A stretch of DNA of 64,000 nucleotides from CAVPJC01 sp963705155 (GCA_963705155.1 CAVPJC010000007.1:1-64000), one strand, 5' to 3'; shown: positions 30,846-38,917, counted from the stretch's first letter. The notes: a model not told the origin generated them from the letters alone. Numbers and translations are program-made.

Positions 30846-31403
30846 ATGATCACCATCCACCCCTACAACCCCGCCTGGCCGCAGGAGTTTGAAGCCATCC
30901 GCTCGGAGCTTGAGCAAATTCTAAGCCCGCTGGCCCTGCGCATCGACCACATCGGCTCCACCTCGGTGCCGGGGCTGGGCGCCAAAGACGTGATCGATAT
31001 CCAGGTCAGCGTGCGCCGGCTGGGACCGGAGATCAGGCGCCGGTTTGTGCAGGCCGGGTACGTCTGCATCGAAACCATCGACCATGACCATGTGCCGCTG
31101 GGCGAAGACCCTGATCCCCGCCTGTGGGAGAAGCTGCTCTTCAAGGAGCCGGAAGGGCGGCGCCGGATCAACGTGCACGTGCGCATCGCCGGCAATCCCA
31201 ACCAGCGCTACCCGCTGCTGTTCCGCGATTACCTGCGCGCACATCCCAACTCGGCCCGCACCATCGAGCTGATCAAGCGCCAGCTTGCCAGATACCACCC
31301 CGAAGATGTCGAAGCCTATTACGACATCAAAGACCCGGTCTACGATCTGATCTGGGACGCCGCCCAGGATTGGGCGGCAGCCACCGGCTGGAGCCCCGCA
31401 TGA
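30846..31403 (+). CDS. GrpB family (UPF0157) nucleotidyltransferase-fold protein
   Basis: A 185-residue GrpB/UPF0157 protein. The family core is clear: WPQEFEAIRSELEQIL, then HIGSTSVPGLGAKDVIDIQV with Gly37-Ser38 and the acidic pair Asp48/Asp51 of a nucleotidyltransferase-like site, then INVHVRIAGNPNQRYPLLFRDYLRAHP. The biochemical role of these proteins is poorly defined, though some are fused to dephospho-CoA kinase. The stop overlaps the ATG of the next gene (ATGA). A TATAAT lies directly upstream. Confidence 0.9.
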   Translation: MITIHPYNPAWPQEFEAIRSELEQILSPLALRIDHIGSTSVPGLGAKDVIDIQVSVRRLGPEIRRRFVQAGYVCIETIDHDHVPLGEDPDPRLWEKLLFKEPEGRRRINVHVRIAGNPNQRYPLLFRDYLRAHPNSARTIELIKRQLARYHPEDVEAYYDIKDPVYDLIWDAAQDWAAATGWSPA

Positions 31404-32467
31404 ACCTCATCGACATCCCCCGTCACAGGCTGCACAACCAGGGCCTGGCCCGCCCGGCTTTCAGGACTGCTGCCGGGGTGGTGGAGGCGCTGGGGGCGGT
31501 GCAGGCGCAGGATTACGCCGGGGCCAAATGGGCGCTGGGGCTGCGCATGCCGGGCGCCACGGATGCGGATATCGAGCAGGCATTTACACATGGGGAAATT
31601 CTGCGCACCCACCTGATGCGCCCGACCTGGCATTTTGTCGCCGCCGCAGATATCCGCTGGATGCTGGAGCTGACCGGTCCGCGTGTCCACGCCGGAAACG
31701 CTTACCGCTACCGCCAGCTGGAGCTGGATGAGACCCAGCTCAAGCTCAGCCGGAGCCTGCTGGAAAAAGGGCTGCTGGGCGGCAGGCAGCTCACCCGCAA
31801 TGAGCTGCGCCTCATCCTGGAGCAGGGGGGTATTCCTGCCCTGGAAGGGCAGCGCCTGGCCTACATCGTGATGCAGGCCGAGCTGGAAGGCCTGATCTGC
31901 AGCGGGCCGCGCCGCGGCAAGCAATTCACCTATATGCTGCTGGACGAGCGCGTCCCGCAGGGCAAAACGCTGGAGCGCGACGAAGCCCTAGCGGAGCTGG
32001 TGCGGCGTTATTTCACCACCCACGGCCCGGCCCTGATCAAAGACTTCACCTGGTGGTCGGGTCTGACCGCCAGCGATGCGCGGCGCGGCCTGGAGATGGT
32101 CCACGCTCACCTGGAGCAGGAGCGCATCGACAGGCAGACCTACTGGTTTCCAAACACCGGGCTGCCCGCCGGCGAGCAGGAGCAGGCGGCGTATTTGCTG
32201 CCCAATTACGATGAATATACCGTCAGCTACCGCGATCACAGCGCCGTGTTCGACCCGGCCTTCCTGGACAGGCTGGTTTTCAGCCACGTCCTGGTTCTGG
32301 ATGGGCGCGTCGCCGGCACCTGGAAACGCTCGCTGCAAAAACGAGCCGTGCAGGTCGAGATAGAACCCTTTGAGGCGCTGAGCGCAGCCGGACAGCGTGC
32401 CGTTGAAAGCGCAGCCCACCGCTACGGGGTGTACCTGGAGCTGCCGGTTGAGCTGGGTATGATGTGA
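31400..32467 (+). CDS. AlkZ-like winged-helix (HTH_42) DNA-binding protein
   Basis: 355 residues of the HTH_42/YcaQ-AlkZ superfamily, which includes DNA glycosylases that unhook crosslinks or alkylated bases. The Gln35-Ala-Gln37 pair in GAVQAQDYAGAKWALG fits the QxQ catalytic motif of the AlkZ branch. TWHFVAAADIRWML and the C-terminal LLPNYDEYTVSYRDH are also family signatures. It is coupled by ATGA to the GrpB gene. A DNA-repair role is inferred. Some relatives are described only as winged-helix proteins. Confidence 0.83.
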   Translation: MNLIDIPRHRLHNQGLARPAFRTAAGVVEALGAVQAQDYAGAKWALGLRMPGATDADIEQAFTHGEILRTHLMRPTWHFVAAADIRWMLELTGPRVHAGNAYRYRQLELDETQLKLSRSLLEKGLLGGRQLTRNELRLILEQGGIPALEGQRLAYIVMQAELEGLICSGPRRGKQFTYMLLDERVPQGKTLERDEALAELVRRYFTTHGPALIKDFTWWSGLTASDARRGLEMVHAHLEQERIDRQTYWFPNTGLPAGEQEQAAYLLPNYDEYTVSYRDHSAVFDPAFLDRLVFSHVLVLDGRVAGTWKRSLQKRAVQVEIEPFEALSAAGQRAVESAAHRYGVYLELPVELGMM

Positions 32468-32522
32468 GATGAAAAAGAAGGTACCCGGCAGAAACGATTA
32501 AGCAATAACACAGGAGTTAACC

Positions 32523-32672
32523 ATGGATGACCAGAAAGCTGATAAGATCATCGAGCTGATTACCCAGCAAAATAAAATGATCGGCCGGATCGGCCTGCTG
32601 CTGACCCACATCCTCACCTGGATGATCGTCCTATTCGTCACCAACTTCCTCGTCCAGATTATATTCCGGTAA
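32523..32672 (+). CDS. Single-span membrane microprotein
   Basis: 49 residues beginning MDDQKADKIIELITQQNKMI, with one hydrophobic helix (about 22-45) and a C-terminal arginine. A good site, CAGGAGTTAACC, precedes the ATG. It lies 55 bases after the AlkZ-like gene on the same strand, so it may be the third gene of that unit. Its last bases overlap the end of the reverse-strand integrase remnant. No family recognised. Confidence 0.55.
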   Translation: MDDQKADKIIELITQQNKMIGRIGLLLTHILTWMIVLFVTNFLVQIIFR

Positions 32673-32952
32673 TAAAACCCAATTCATCAGCGTTGGAATA
32701 TTTGCGTGCCACAGCATAGGGAAATTCGACCAAGCCGTACCCAATTGCCAGATCACGCTTATGCTGCTGCTTGACAAAAGCAATCTGAGCTTTCACCAGC
32801 TCCAACAGGCTGGCGGGCAGCATCGTCAGGCTGTCAATGTCGCATCTGCCATCGCGCACCACCACCTGAGATTGCTCCAAGTCAACATCTTTTACCCACA
32901 AACGTAGGAATTCCATCAGGCGCAGGCCGCAGCCATGCCATAAACGGGCCAT
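32659..32952 (-). pseudogene. Integron integrase (IntI-type tyrosine recombinase) fragment
   Basis: About 97 residues from the middle of an IntI-like integrase. LWHGCGLRLMEFLRLWVKDVDLEQSQVVVRDG contains the box I arginine (GLRLME), and the end HKRDLAIGYGLVEFPYAVARKYSNA is the segment specific to integron integrases. The N-terminal domain and the box II His-x-x-Arg and Tyr are missing, so it is inactive. It points away from the two AT-rich genes that follow, the usual layout of an integron integrase beside its cassettes. Confidence 0.75.
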
Positions 32953-33082
32953 CAGTTATCCGATTTTTCAGTGGAATAGGAATAGTGTTTGATGCGGATT
33001 GCGTCACTCTGTTGATCGAGAAGCTTTTCAGGCCTGGGTGAAGATGGATCAGACATGGGAGATCAACCGTTTAACGTCAGTG

Positions 33083-33088
33083 TATAAT
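33083..33088 (+). promoter_or_regulatory. Possible -10 hexamer
   Basis: TATAAT 123 bases before the AT-rich membrane-protein gene, in the gap between the integrase fragment and the first cassette-like gene. The flanking GTTTAAC at 33069-33075 also fits an integron R-box pattern, but such 7-mers are common by chance. Confidence 0.3.
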
Positions 33089-33210
33089 ATTTGAACGGAC
33101 AGGAAAATCCCGGCTACAACCGCGATAATGACCAGGTTTTTTTTCAGTATAGTAGAAGTCTATATAGTCAGGCACTTCCTTCTCACCTTAATAAACTGAA
33201 TTCGTTGAAA

Positions 33211-34092
33211 ATGTATCAATCTAAAACATATCATCTCCAAACATCATGGCAGTCTCTCTTGGTAATTCCAGGAGTGCTTTTGGCGTTGTTGCCTGTTTTC
33301 CTTTTATCTATTTACGGAATTGGGTCAAGCACAGTCACTGAGTTGTTATGTTCATTTGGTTTTATCTTTGGGTTGGCATCGCTCGCAATATTCTATGGTC
33401 TTACAAACCGACTGATTACAACTCAATTTGGCATCGAAAATTACTTTTTCTACCCGTTTCATGTTTTGGTTCCATGGGACAAACTAATTCGTGTCCAACT
33501 TGGACCATTTGGAAATGTTTTTCTGATCGCACAGCCAAAATCGTCTTCAAATTCGGTACTTAATATCTTCTCGCAAACAATACAATTAAACTCATACATC
33601 AGTAATTGGAAATATAGCGAGTTTATTCAAGATTTACGCAATTTTGCACCTCAAGTATGCATCCCTGATGAAATTCTCCATAAAAGGACGGTTCGATTTC
33701 CTTACCGAACAGGCACTTTTCTGCTTTATTTTCTTGCTTGCATCCTGTTCATGCTCGTTCCTTATCTCCTCATACCTAAAGACACTATCCAACCAATCGA
33801 GTTTGCTTGGGATTTTGCACTATTTGGATTTCTAGGGGGCGCTCTAGGTGGAATGGCAGAATTGTTACAATATAGCGTATGGCTGAGTAATGAACTTGAT
33901 GAAAAGACAATAAAAAGAGTTGCCAGATTACTATATCTGACTCCCTTTAGCGCGTGGATGATGATATTTTTCATCGGCACTGCTATTCATTTCCTGACTG
34001 GTTACGAAGTAAGCAAAGACATGCAAGGTTCTGTAAATCTTGCATCTTTGTTCATTGGTTTTGTGCAATTCAAAATTCTGCATCGGGAATAA
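33211..34092 (+). CDS. AT-rich orphan membrane protein
   Basis: About 293 residues from the ATG at 33211. An in-frame TTG at 33091 would add an unlikely N-terminus. Two N-terminal helices (LLVIPGVLLALLPVFLLSIYG and FIFGLASLAIFYGL), a PH-domain-like soluble part with an NYFFYPFHVLVPWDKLI motif, then three or four C-terminal helices. Base composition is visibly richer in A and T than the genes on both sides, and codon choice differs (frequent TTT, ATT, AAA), which points to recent transfer. No function assigned. Confidence 0.6.
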   Translation: MYQSKTYHLQTSWQSLLVIPGVLLALLPVFLLSIYGIGSSTVTELLCSFGFIFGLASLAIFYGLTNRLITTQFGIENYFFYPFHVLVPWDKLIRVQLGPFGNVFLIAQPKSSSNSVLNIFSQTIQLNSYISNWKYSEFIQDLRNFAPQVCIPDEILHKRTVRFPYRTGTFLLYFLACILFMLVPYLLIPKDTIQPIEFAWDFALFGFLGGALGGMAELLQYSVWLSNELDEKTIKRVARLLYLTPFSAWMMIFFIGTAIHFLTGYEVSKDMQGSVNLASLFIGFVQFKILHRE

Positions 34093-34270
34093 TTTGGTGT
34101 AAAGTCGAATTCAAATTCATAAAAAGCGCCTGAAAAGCATGCACCTGACGCTGGGGATTCTGCGCTCATCCCAAGCAGTTTTCTACGCCTCAGCTTTTTC
34201 AAGTTGGACGGCTTCGCTGTCCCCACCCCAGTGCAGGTAACGCCTGGCGGTAGGCGGCTAATAAATTAAG
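34093..34270. repeat. Hairpin-rich spacer, attC-like candidate
   Basis: Several nested inverted repeats between two AT-rich genes: CTGAAAAGC (34130) with GCTTTTTCAAG, CACCTGACGCTGGGG with CCCCAGTGCAGGT, GGGAT with ATCCC, and CGCCT-ggcggt-AGGCG close to the next start. GTTGGAC at about 34204 fits the GTTRRRY core of integron R' sites, but I see no matching R'' box of consensus form, so identity as an attC site is unproven. Confidence 0.35.
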
Positions 34271-34930
34271 ATGCCATCTAAAGATTTCGAATTGTTCATT
34301 TGGAGTTGCTTTCCCAAAGATTTTCATGCTACCAGGGAAGGGTTAATGTACGATTCCCTGTTAAGGTTAGAAGGCGAAGAACGACAAATGGCGAAAGATC
34401 TGTTGATGGGAAAACTAGCTGGTTTCTCAAGTTGGATCATGGTTGAAGATCGAGTCATTGAAGCAGTAGGCTGGCTTCAACTCGAAGAGGCAGTAAAACC
34501 GCTTCAACGCCTTCTTAGATTTACGATTAGCCCTCTTTTGCGAGCACAAATAGGATTATCACTTTCTCGCATCATGGAATATCCCGAAGGTGTCATACTT
34601 GCTATCCAGGCTTTCGATAGAACACCAGTCTTCTGTCAATATAGTCGTCTAAAGTGCGTCGACTACCTCATGTTTTACGCCAAGCAACAAAAGGCTGCTG
34701 CGAAACGATTATTGGATGCCGCACATGACCGTGACGGTTTTGTTGCCTACTATTCCGTAGGATCATTAAAGTTTGTATTTGAAGAAAACTCTCAAATAAC
34801 AAATCTACTCGACAACATTCTTGAAACATTAGTGAAACAGAAAGAGAAAATTCCTAGTGAAATTTCTGCTCGACAAGTCGCTCTCCGAAAAGTCTCCAGA
34901 TTAATTGAAATTGAATTTAACAACAGATAA
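34271..34930 (+). CDS. AT-rich helical (HEAT-repeat-like) protein
   Basis: 219 residues, no membrane segments, largely alpha-helical. Repeating pairs such as VEDRVIEAVGWLQLEEAVKPLQRLL, LLRAQIGLSLSRI and AYYSVGSLKFVFEEN resemble HEAT or Armadillo-type scaffolds. The ATG at 34271 has only a weak ribosome site. It is AT-rich like the preceding gene and is flanked on both sides by hairpin-rich spacers, as expected of an integron cassette. No partner or function recognised. Confidence 0.6.
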   Translation: MPSKDFELFIWSCFPKDFHATREGLMYDSLLRLEGEERQMAKDLLMGKLAGFSSWIMVEDRVIEAVGWLQLEEAVKPLQRLLRFTISPLLRAQIGLSLSRIMEYPEGVILAIQAFDRTPVFCQYSRLKCVDYLMFYAKQQKAAAKRLLDAAHDRDGFVAYYSVGSLKFVFEENSQITNLLDNILETLVKQKEKIPSEISARQVALRKVSRLIEIEFNNR

Positions 34931-35288
34931 CTATGGCCTTATTCCAACAATCGCCGCCTAACACAGCGTTCTCAGGACATGGATAGGTGTCCTTTTGGGA
35001 AATATGATAGCCTGCCATTTTGATGTGGTGCACTGGACAAGTGCGGTCTTTCGCCTACACATTCAGGGAAGCGACGCCAAACTGCGGATTCGGCGTCTGG
35101 CGGCTTTGTCCGCACATCAATCCTTAATCGTTGGGCCTCTCGTAAACGATGCTCAACCTCTAGACTCCGCCAGAGACGGCTCTCACGCTGCAATTCGCAC
35201 CGGCCCTACGGGAAGGCTCGTGGCCCTAGGACCGTACTGTACTCCGAAGTTTTCCCACGCGAGAGTTCCGCCGTCCGGTTAGCTCGGG
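34931..35288. repeat. Second hairpin-rich spacer, attC-like candidate
   Basis: No gene. It begins with GCCGCCTAACA, whose GCCTAAC fits the RYYYAAC box of integron R'' sites. GTTGGGC near 35129 fits the GTTRRRY box of R' sites, and GCTCAAC follows shortly after. In between lie imperfect inverted repeats: GGACA...TGTCC, GACGCC...GGCGTC and GTGCGG...CCGCAC. The span of about 170 bases is long for an attC site. Reading frames here on either strand look spurious. Confidence 0.35.
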
Positions 35289-35352
35289 AAAAAGGGGACA
35301 GGTTTATTTTCCAGTAGACCGGTGCAGGAGGCAAATTACTCCGTCCCTTTTT
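35289..35352. repeat. REP/MITE-like inverted-repeat element
   Basis: AAAAAGGGGAC at the left end and GTCCCTTTTT at the right end form terminal arms around about 43 bases. The motif GGGGACAGGTTTATTTTCC is of the kind found at REP-type elements mobilised by RAYT transposases. A RAYT-type gene lies at 50621-51240 in this window, though a direct link is not shown. Confidence 0.4.
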
Positions 35353-35439
35353 ACAGATAGGAATCGACATTTAGATATGGAAATTAAATAACAAGATTGG
35401 CTTCCAGAATAATTGAGATTAAGAACGAGGTGTAAAAAA

Positions 35440-36339
35440 ATGTCATCGGTCAGAAACAAAAATCCCTGGGGCGTTTATCTGTTAACGGGCATTGTGGCCA
35501 TCGGCATAATTTTAATCTTCGTGTTCAGTGAAAGCCTATCCACATTATTATACGAACCGTTGCTTACACCTGATGCATGGCGTGAGAGTCACCCTCACTT
35601 GCAAATCGGAAACTTGATAATCAGTGAACCAAGCTCTTCGCTGCTTATTTTTCTGCTGGCCGTCCTCTACCTTCGCGTTGCTTATCTATTCTCTCGCGGG
35701 CATGATACCCAGCAATCCCGCCTGTGGTGGGGCATTTTTATGCTTCTCTTTGGCCTGGGGGCAATCCAGGCCGGGGTCAGTTACCAGGCTTTCAGCTTTG
35801 AGATTAAATGTCGGGGTTATGATTATTGCCTTTGGACCAGCTGGTGGGAAATTGGCTACATGATTTGCACCGTGGCAGGAGTGGGCGCTGCTTTTATTGC
35901 TGTTGCCTATTCCGTTTTATCACACAAGGCAAGATATTTTTGGACCTCTTATGCCCTGACAAGTACATTAATTTATATTGGGGTGGCTTCTTTCGGGACA
36001 ATTTCTGCCAACCGGTTTCTGATATCTTTTGAGATGATGATCATCTTTGTCCTGGCAGGATTTCTCGCCATTGCTGCCTATTCACTCTGGCAGTACCGCC
36101 AGAACAAGAATCCACTGATTAAGAAAATATTGAAGGTCGGAATTCTGTTGATATCCGTTATCGTTTTCTATTTTATCGGACTGGTCTCCGGCTATGCTGA
36201 GGTGTTATGGGAAAAAGGGATCTGGTTTAACGCCAATGATCTACTTCATGTACTGTTGTTTGGCTGGGTCCTATACAGTTATAATGCGTTGCACAAAACT
36301 CTGACGGATGCGCCGACAAACTATGTTGGTTATGGATAA
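35440..36339 (+). CDS. Seven-helix membrane protein of unknown function
   Basis: About 299 residues with seven or more hydrophobic segments. Short loops carry histidine- and acid-rich motifs (SRGHDTQQSRLWWG, NANDLLHVLLFGW), somewhat like DUF6962 or ceramidase-type membrane proteins, but I cannot assign a family. The ATG at 35440 follows ACGAGG. The last six residues (NYVGYG) and the stop come from the IS630 remnant beginning at about 36323, so the native C-terminus may be lost. Confidence 0.6.
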   Translation: MSSVRNKNPWGVYLLTGIVAIGIILIFVFSESLSTLLYEPLLTPDAWRESHPHLQIGNLIISEPSSSLLIFLLAVLYLRVAYLFSRGHDTQQSRLWWGIFMLLFGLGAIQAGVSYQAFSFEIKCRGYDYCLWTSWWEIGYMICTVAGVGAAFIAVAYSVLSHKARYFWTSYALTSTLIYIGVASFGTISANRFLISFEMMIIFVLAGFLAIAAYSLWQYRQNKNPLIKKILKVGILLISVIVFYFIGLVSGYAEVLWEKGIWFNANDLLHVLLFGWVLYSYNALHKTLTDAPTNYVGYG

Positions 36340-36600
36340 TGCGTCGTATCATAAAAACGCTTCTGCTTTAGCGGCACTGAGCTTGTTTGAGCATCGGGTG
36401 ATGGTAGTCTGGCTGCCGCCCTATTGTTCGGATTTGAACCCGATCTAACGTTTCTGGCGTCATCTCAAGGATCGAGCCTGCGCCAACAAACTTCAGGATA
36501 CGATTGAGCTGGTTATGTGTAGCGCTGAACAAGGATAGATCGAGCAAAATCGGGCTGAGCAAGTTTCGTGCTTTCATGTTGCAAAAACTTATGACGGTTC
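36323..36600 (+). pseudogene. IS630-family transposase C-terminal remnant
   Basis: MLVMDNASYHKNASALAALSLF followed by VVWLPPYCSDLNPI, then RFWRHLKDRACANKLQ, is the C-terminal DDE_3 domain of an IS630-type transposase. The second catalytic Asp is kept (VMDN). The codon of the catalytic Glu in NPIERFW is TAA, so GAA has become a stop at about 36446. The N-terminal half is absent. Out of this context nothing is functional. The same frame then runs on into unrelated sequence to 36748. Confidence 0.75.
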
Positions 36601-36967
36601 ACTTAACCCGGGATATTTCATTCTCCAAAGAGATAAATATGCTGCAGACATTCATGTGGCAGAACAATGGTTTGCAGCCCTGATGGATGACTTTCTGGAG
36701 AATTTTAAAAGCGGTAAGGTGACTTTTGTCTTCCCCAACGAGCCGTGATGAGATGTGATTGCGCGTGAACGTCAGGAACACCTGCCCTGACGATGCAAAC
36801 ATCCCGGCGAATTGATCTTGCGCGGGATAAATTCCAAAACGAGGCGCAGCGGATCATGAGTACCTTGGGGTACTCTTGATTTCGCTGCGCCTCAACCATT
36901 GGCGGGGAAAAGGACAAAAATCGTCTGATCGGGCTAACCCCAAGTTCGAGCGGGGCCTGATGCGCAA
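36601..36967. other. Degenerate intergenic region
   Basis: The frame following the IS630 remnant reads YFILQRDKYAADIHVAEQWF and LMDDFLENFKSGKVTFVFPNEP to a TGA at 36746, probably the tail of an unidentified displaced gene. No start or ribosome site belongs to it. Beyond it the only structure is the long inverted repeat at 36841-36893. Confidence 0.35.
36841..36893. repeat. Two-tier perfect inverted repeat
   Basis: Outer arms GAGGCGCAGCG (36841-36851) and CGCTGCGCCTC (36883-36893) pair over 11 bp. An inner stem AGTACC-ttgg-GGTACT (36859-36874) sits in the loop. There is no T-run. It lies between an IS remnant and the end of the SPFH genes, so it could be a bidirectional terminator or a remnant of a small palindromic element. 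Confidence 0.5.
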
Positions 36968-37873
36968 TCAGCAGCCTACTTCCTGCGCTGCCAGGAGCTG
37001 GTTGAGCAGGTCGCTGCCCGGCGGCACCAGGGTCAGGCCGCCCTTGCCTTCCAGTATTTTCTGCGTCTCCAAAATTTCAAACATGGCGTTGGCCACTTCG
37101 TCGTCGGCGGTGATCGCCTGCAGCGCCTGCCCGACGATGCGCGGGCGGATGGCGCCGGCCTTGGCGAACTCAATCGCCGCCTGGCGCTCGGCGGTGCTGG
37201 TGATGATGTTGACCTGGTTGGCGCCGTCCTGCTTGATGGCGGAGGTCACCTGGCGCAGGCGGTTGACCACCTTGGCTTCGATCTGCTGGATCATGCCGGT
37301 ATCGCGGAAATGAACCTTGCGGATATAGACCGAGCCCAGCTTGTAGCCCCACTCATGCGAACGCGGCGAGACTTCTTCGCGCACCATGCGGCTCATCCCG
37401 TGGCGGTTGACCAGCATGGTTTCCAGCGGCATATTGCTCAGCGAGCGCACCACCGCGTTGGTGACATTGGCTGCCAGCGAGCCGCGCGGGTCGGCGTTTT
37501 TGAACAGGTACGACACCGGCTCGCTGATGTACATCTCGTACCAGATGCCCACGCCCATCGGGGCGCCTTCCTCTGAATTGACCGGGTTGCTGCGCAGGTA
37601 CTGCTGGTCGAGGCGCATATCCAGCACCCGGCGGCTGCCCAGCCAGTTGACCAGAAAAGCGCTCGGGCCGATGCGCACAGGGCAGGATGTGCAGCCCGGG
37701 CTCACGCAGGATGCCCGCCACCGCCCGAAGAGCACAAACACCTGGCAGGTGCCTTCCTCCACGATGGTGTACAGGCCGATGATGCGCAGGATGAAGAGCA
37801 GGATGGGCATGATAAACCACATAGCCACAAAGGTCACAGCGGCGCCGATGATGAATTGAAAAACGGTATCCAT
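36968..37873 (-). CDS. SPFH/band 7 membrane protein B
   Basis: 301 residues: an N-terminal membrane segment (FQFIIGAAVTFVAMWFIMPILLFILRII) and an SPFH (stomatin/prohibitin-like) domain with SVYIRKVHFRDTGMIQQIEAKVVNRLRQVTSAI and a helical tail. Proteins of this type assemble large membrane rings or microdomains. Near 37660-37740 about 20 residues read as Cys-rich nonsense (WRASCVSPGCTSC), while the adjacent frame gives the expected VAGILREPGLHILP, so two compensating indels are likely. Its ATG overlaps the stop of SPFH protein A by one base (TGATG), as in HflK/HflC-type pairs. Confidence 0.82.
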   Translation of the reverse strand: MDTVFQFIIGAAVTFVAMWFIMPILLFILRIIGLYTIVEEGTCQVFVLFGRWRASCVSPGCTSCPVRIGPSAFLVNWLGSRRVLDMRLDQQYLRSNPVNSEEGAPMGVGIWYEMYISEPVSYLFKNADPRGSLAANVTNAVVRSLSNMPLETMLVNRHGMSRMVREEVSPRSHEWGYKLGSVYIRKVHFRDTGMIQQIEAKVVNRLRQVTSAIKQDGANQVNIITSTAERQAAIEFAKAGAIRPRIVGQALQAITADDEVANAMFEILETQKILEGKGGLTLVPPGSDLLNQLLAAQEVGC

Positions 37874-38850
37874 CACTTCACCTCCCGCACGATCAGTCCG
37901 GCATGCGTGTAGAGCCTGAGGCGCACGTTGCGCAGGTAAGCCTGCAGCACCTCGGGGCCGTTCTGGCGCAGGGTGCGCAGCTGGTCGGCCAGGGCGGTCA
38001 GCGGCTCCACCTCGGCCTGGGCGTTGAGGGTCTCGATCTCCACCGCCCGTTTGGACTGCACGATCTTCTGGTCGGCCGAGGCCTGGGCCAGGCTGATATC
38101 CGACGAGACCTGGTTGTGGGCGGTGTTGATGGCTGCCAGGGCCGATTCCACTTCGGGCGGCGGGTCAATGCCGGTGATGAGCGAGGCGTCCAGGACGATG
38201 CCGTAGCGGGCGGCGGACGAGGCGCACTCGCGTTCCATGTGCTCGTTCAGGTCGCGCAGGTTCTTGCGCAGATCGTTGATGGAAACGCCGGTCACAATGC
38301 TCATCTCACCGCCGCGCGCCGCTTCGGGCTGCGGAGCTTCGAAGCTGGCGATGCGCTCGCGCAGCACAGAGACGAAGTAGCCCATGACGTGCGAAATGGG
38401 CCGTTTGACGCCGAACAGGTAGGCGTACAGGTTGCTCTCGGCCACCCGGTAGCGGATCTGCCCGGTGAGGCCGGTGTTGAGCTGGTCTTTGGTCACGGCT
38501 TCCAGGATGGTGCCGCCCGAGTTGGCGCTCGGGTCTTCTGTGTCCTGCGCCATGTTGATCGTCTGGGTGGCGATGGAGACTTTGTAAATGCGCTCCCACG
38601 GCCATTTGAGATAGGGGCCGCCGGGCGGGATGACGCGCACCTGCGGGTAGTTGTAACGCTGTTTGTGCTCGTCGGTGAGGGTGTCACCCAGGGGTGAATC
38701 GGCGGTCATGGCGCTGCCCACGCGTTCCGCCCGCCCGAAAATGGTTTTGACCGCCCGCTCGTTTTGGTCCACCGTGTAGAGGGCGGTGAGCAGGTAGCGG
38801 CCAATGAACCAGGCTGCAAATCCAACCAGCATGCCGAACAGGTAACTCAT
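37873..38850 (-). CDS. SPFH/band 7 membrane protein A
   Basis: 325 residues from the ATG at 38850 (MSYLFGMLVGFAAWFIGRYLL), preceded by a GGAGAG site. One membrane anchor, then an SPFH domain opening VDQNERAVKTIFGRAERV with IPPGGPYLKWPWERIYKVSIATQTIN, then a coiled-coil-prone part (NQVSSDISLAQASADQKIVQSKRAVEIETLNAQAE, given here only as its location about 250-290). With protein B it forms a two-gene unit like HflK/HflC or paired stomatins, so a heteromeric membrane complex is likely. Partner proteases such as FtsH are not encoded nearby. Confidence 0.85.
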   Translation of the reverse strand: MSYLFGMLVGFAAWFIGRYLLTALYTVDQNERAVKTIFGRAERVGSAMTADSPLGDTLTDEHKQRYNYPQVRVIPPGGPYLKWPWERIYKVSIATQTINMAQDTEDPSANSGGTILEAVTKDQLNTGLTGQIRYRVAESNLYAYLFGVKRPISHVMGYFVSVLRERIASFEAPQPEAARGGEMSIVTGVSINDLRKNLRDLNEHMERECASSAARYGIVLDASLITGIDPPPEVESALAAINTAHNQVSSDISLAQASADQKIVQSKRAVEIETLNAQAEVEPLTALADQLRTLRQNGPEVLQAYLRNVRLRLYTHAGLIVREVK

Positions 38851-38917
38851 GGATGGCTCTCCTTGATTGGGATGGGATGATACCTGATTATAACTTGGTT
38901 CCGAGGGCGGGGCCATC

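Noticed and set aside
34995..35282. Open frames on both strands in the second hairpin-rich spacer
   Set aside because: No ribosome site, and the region is dominated by inverted repeats.
36601..36748. Independent small gene ending in KVTFVFPNEP
   Set aside because: No start codon or ribosome site; it only continues the frame of the IS630 remnant.
37903..38697. 264-codon forward-strand frame
   Set aside because: Antisense shadow of SPFH protein A.
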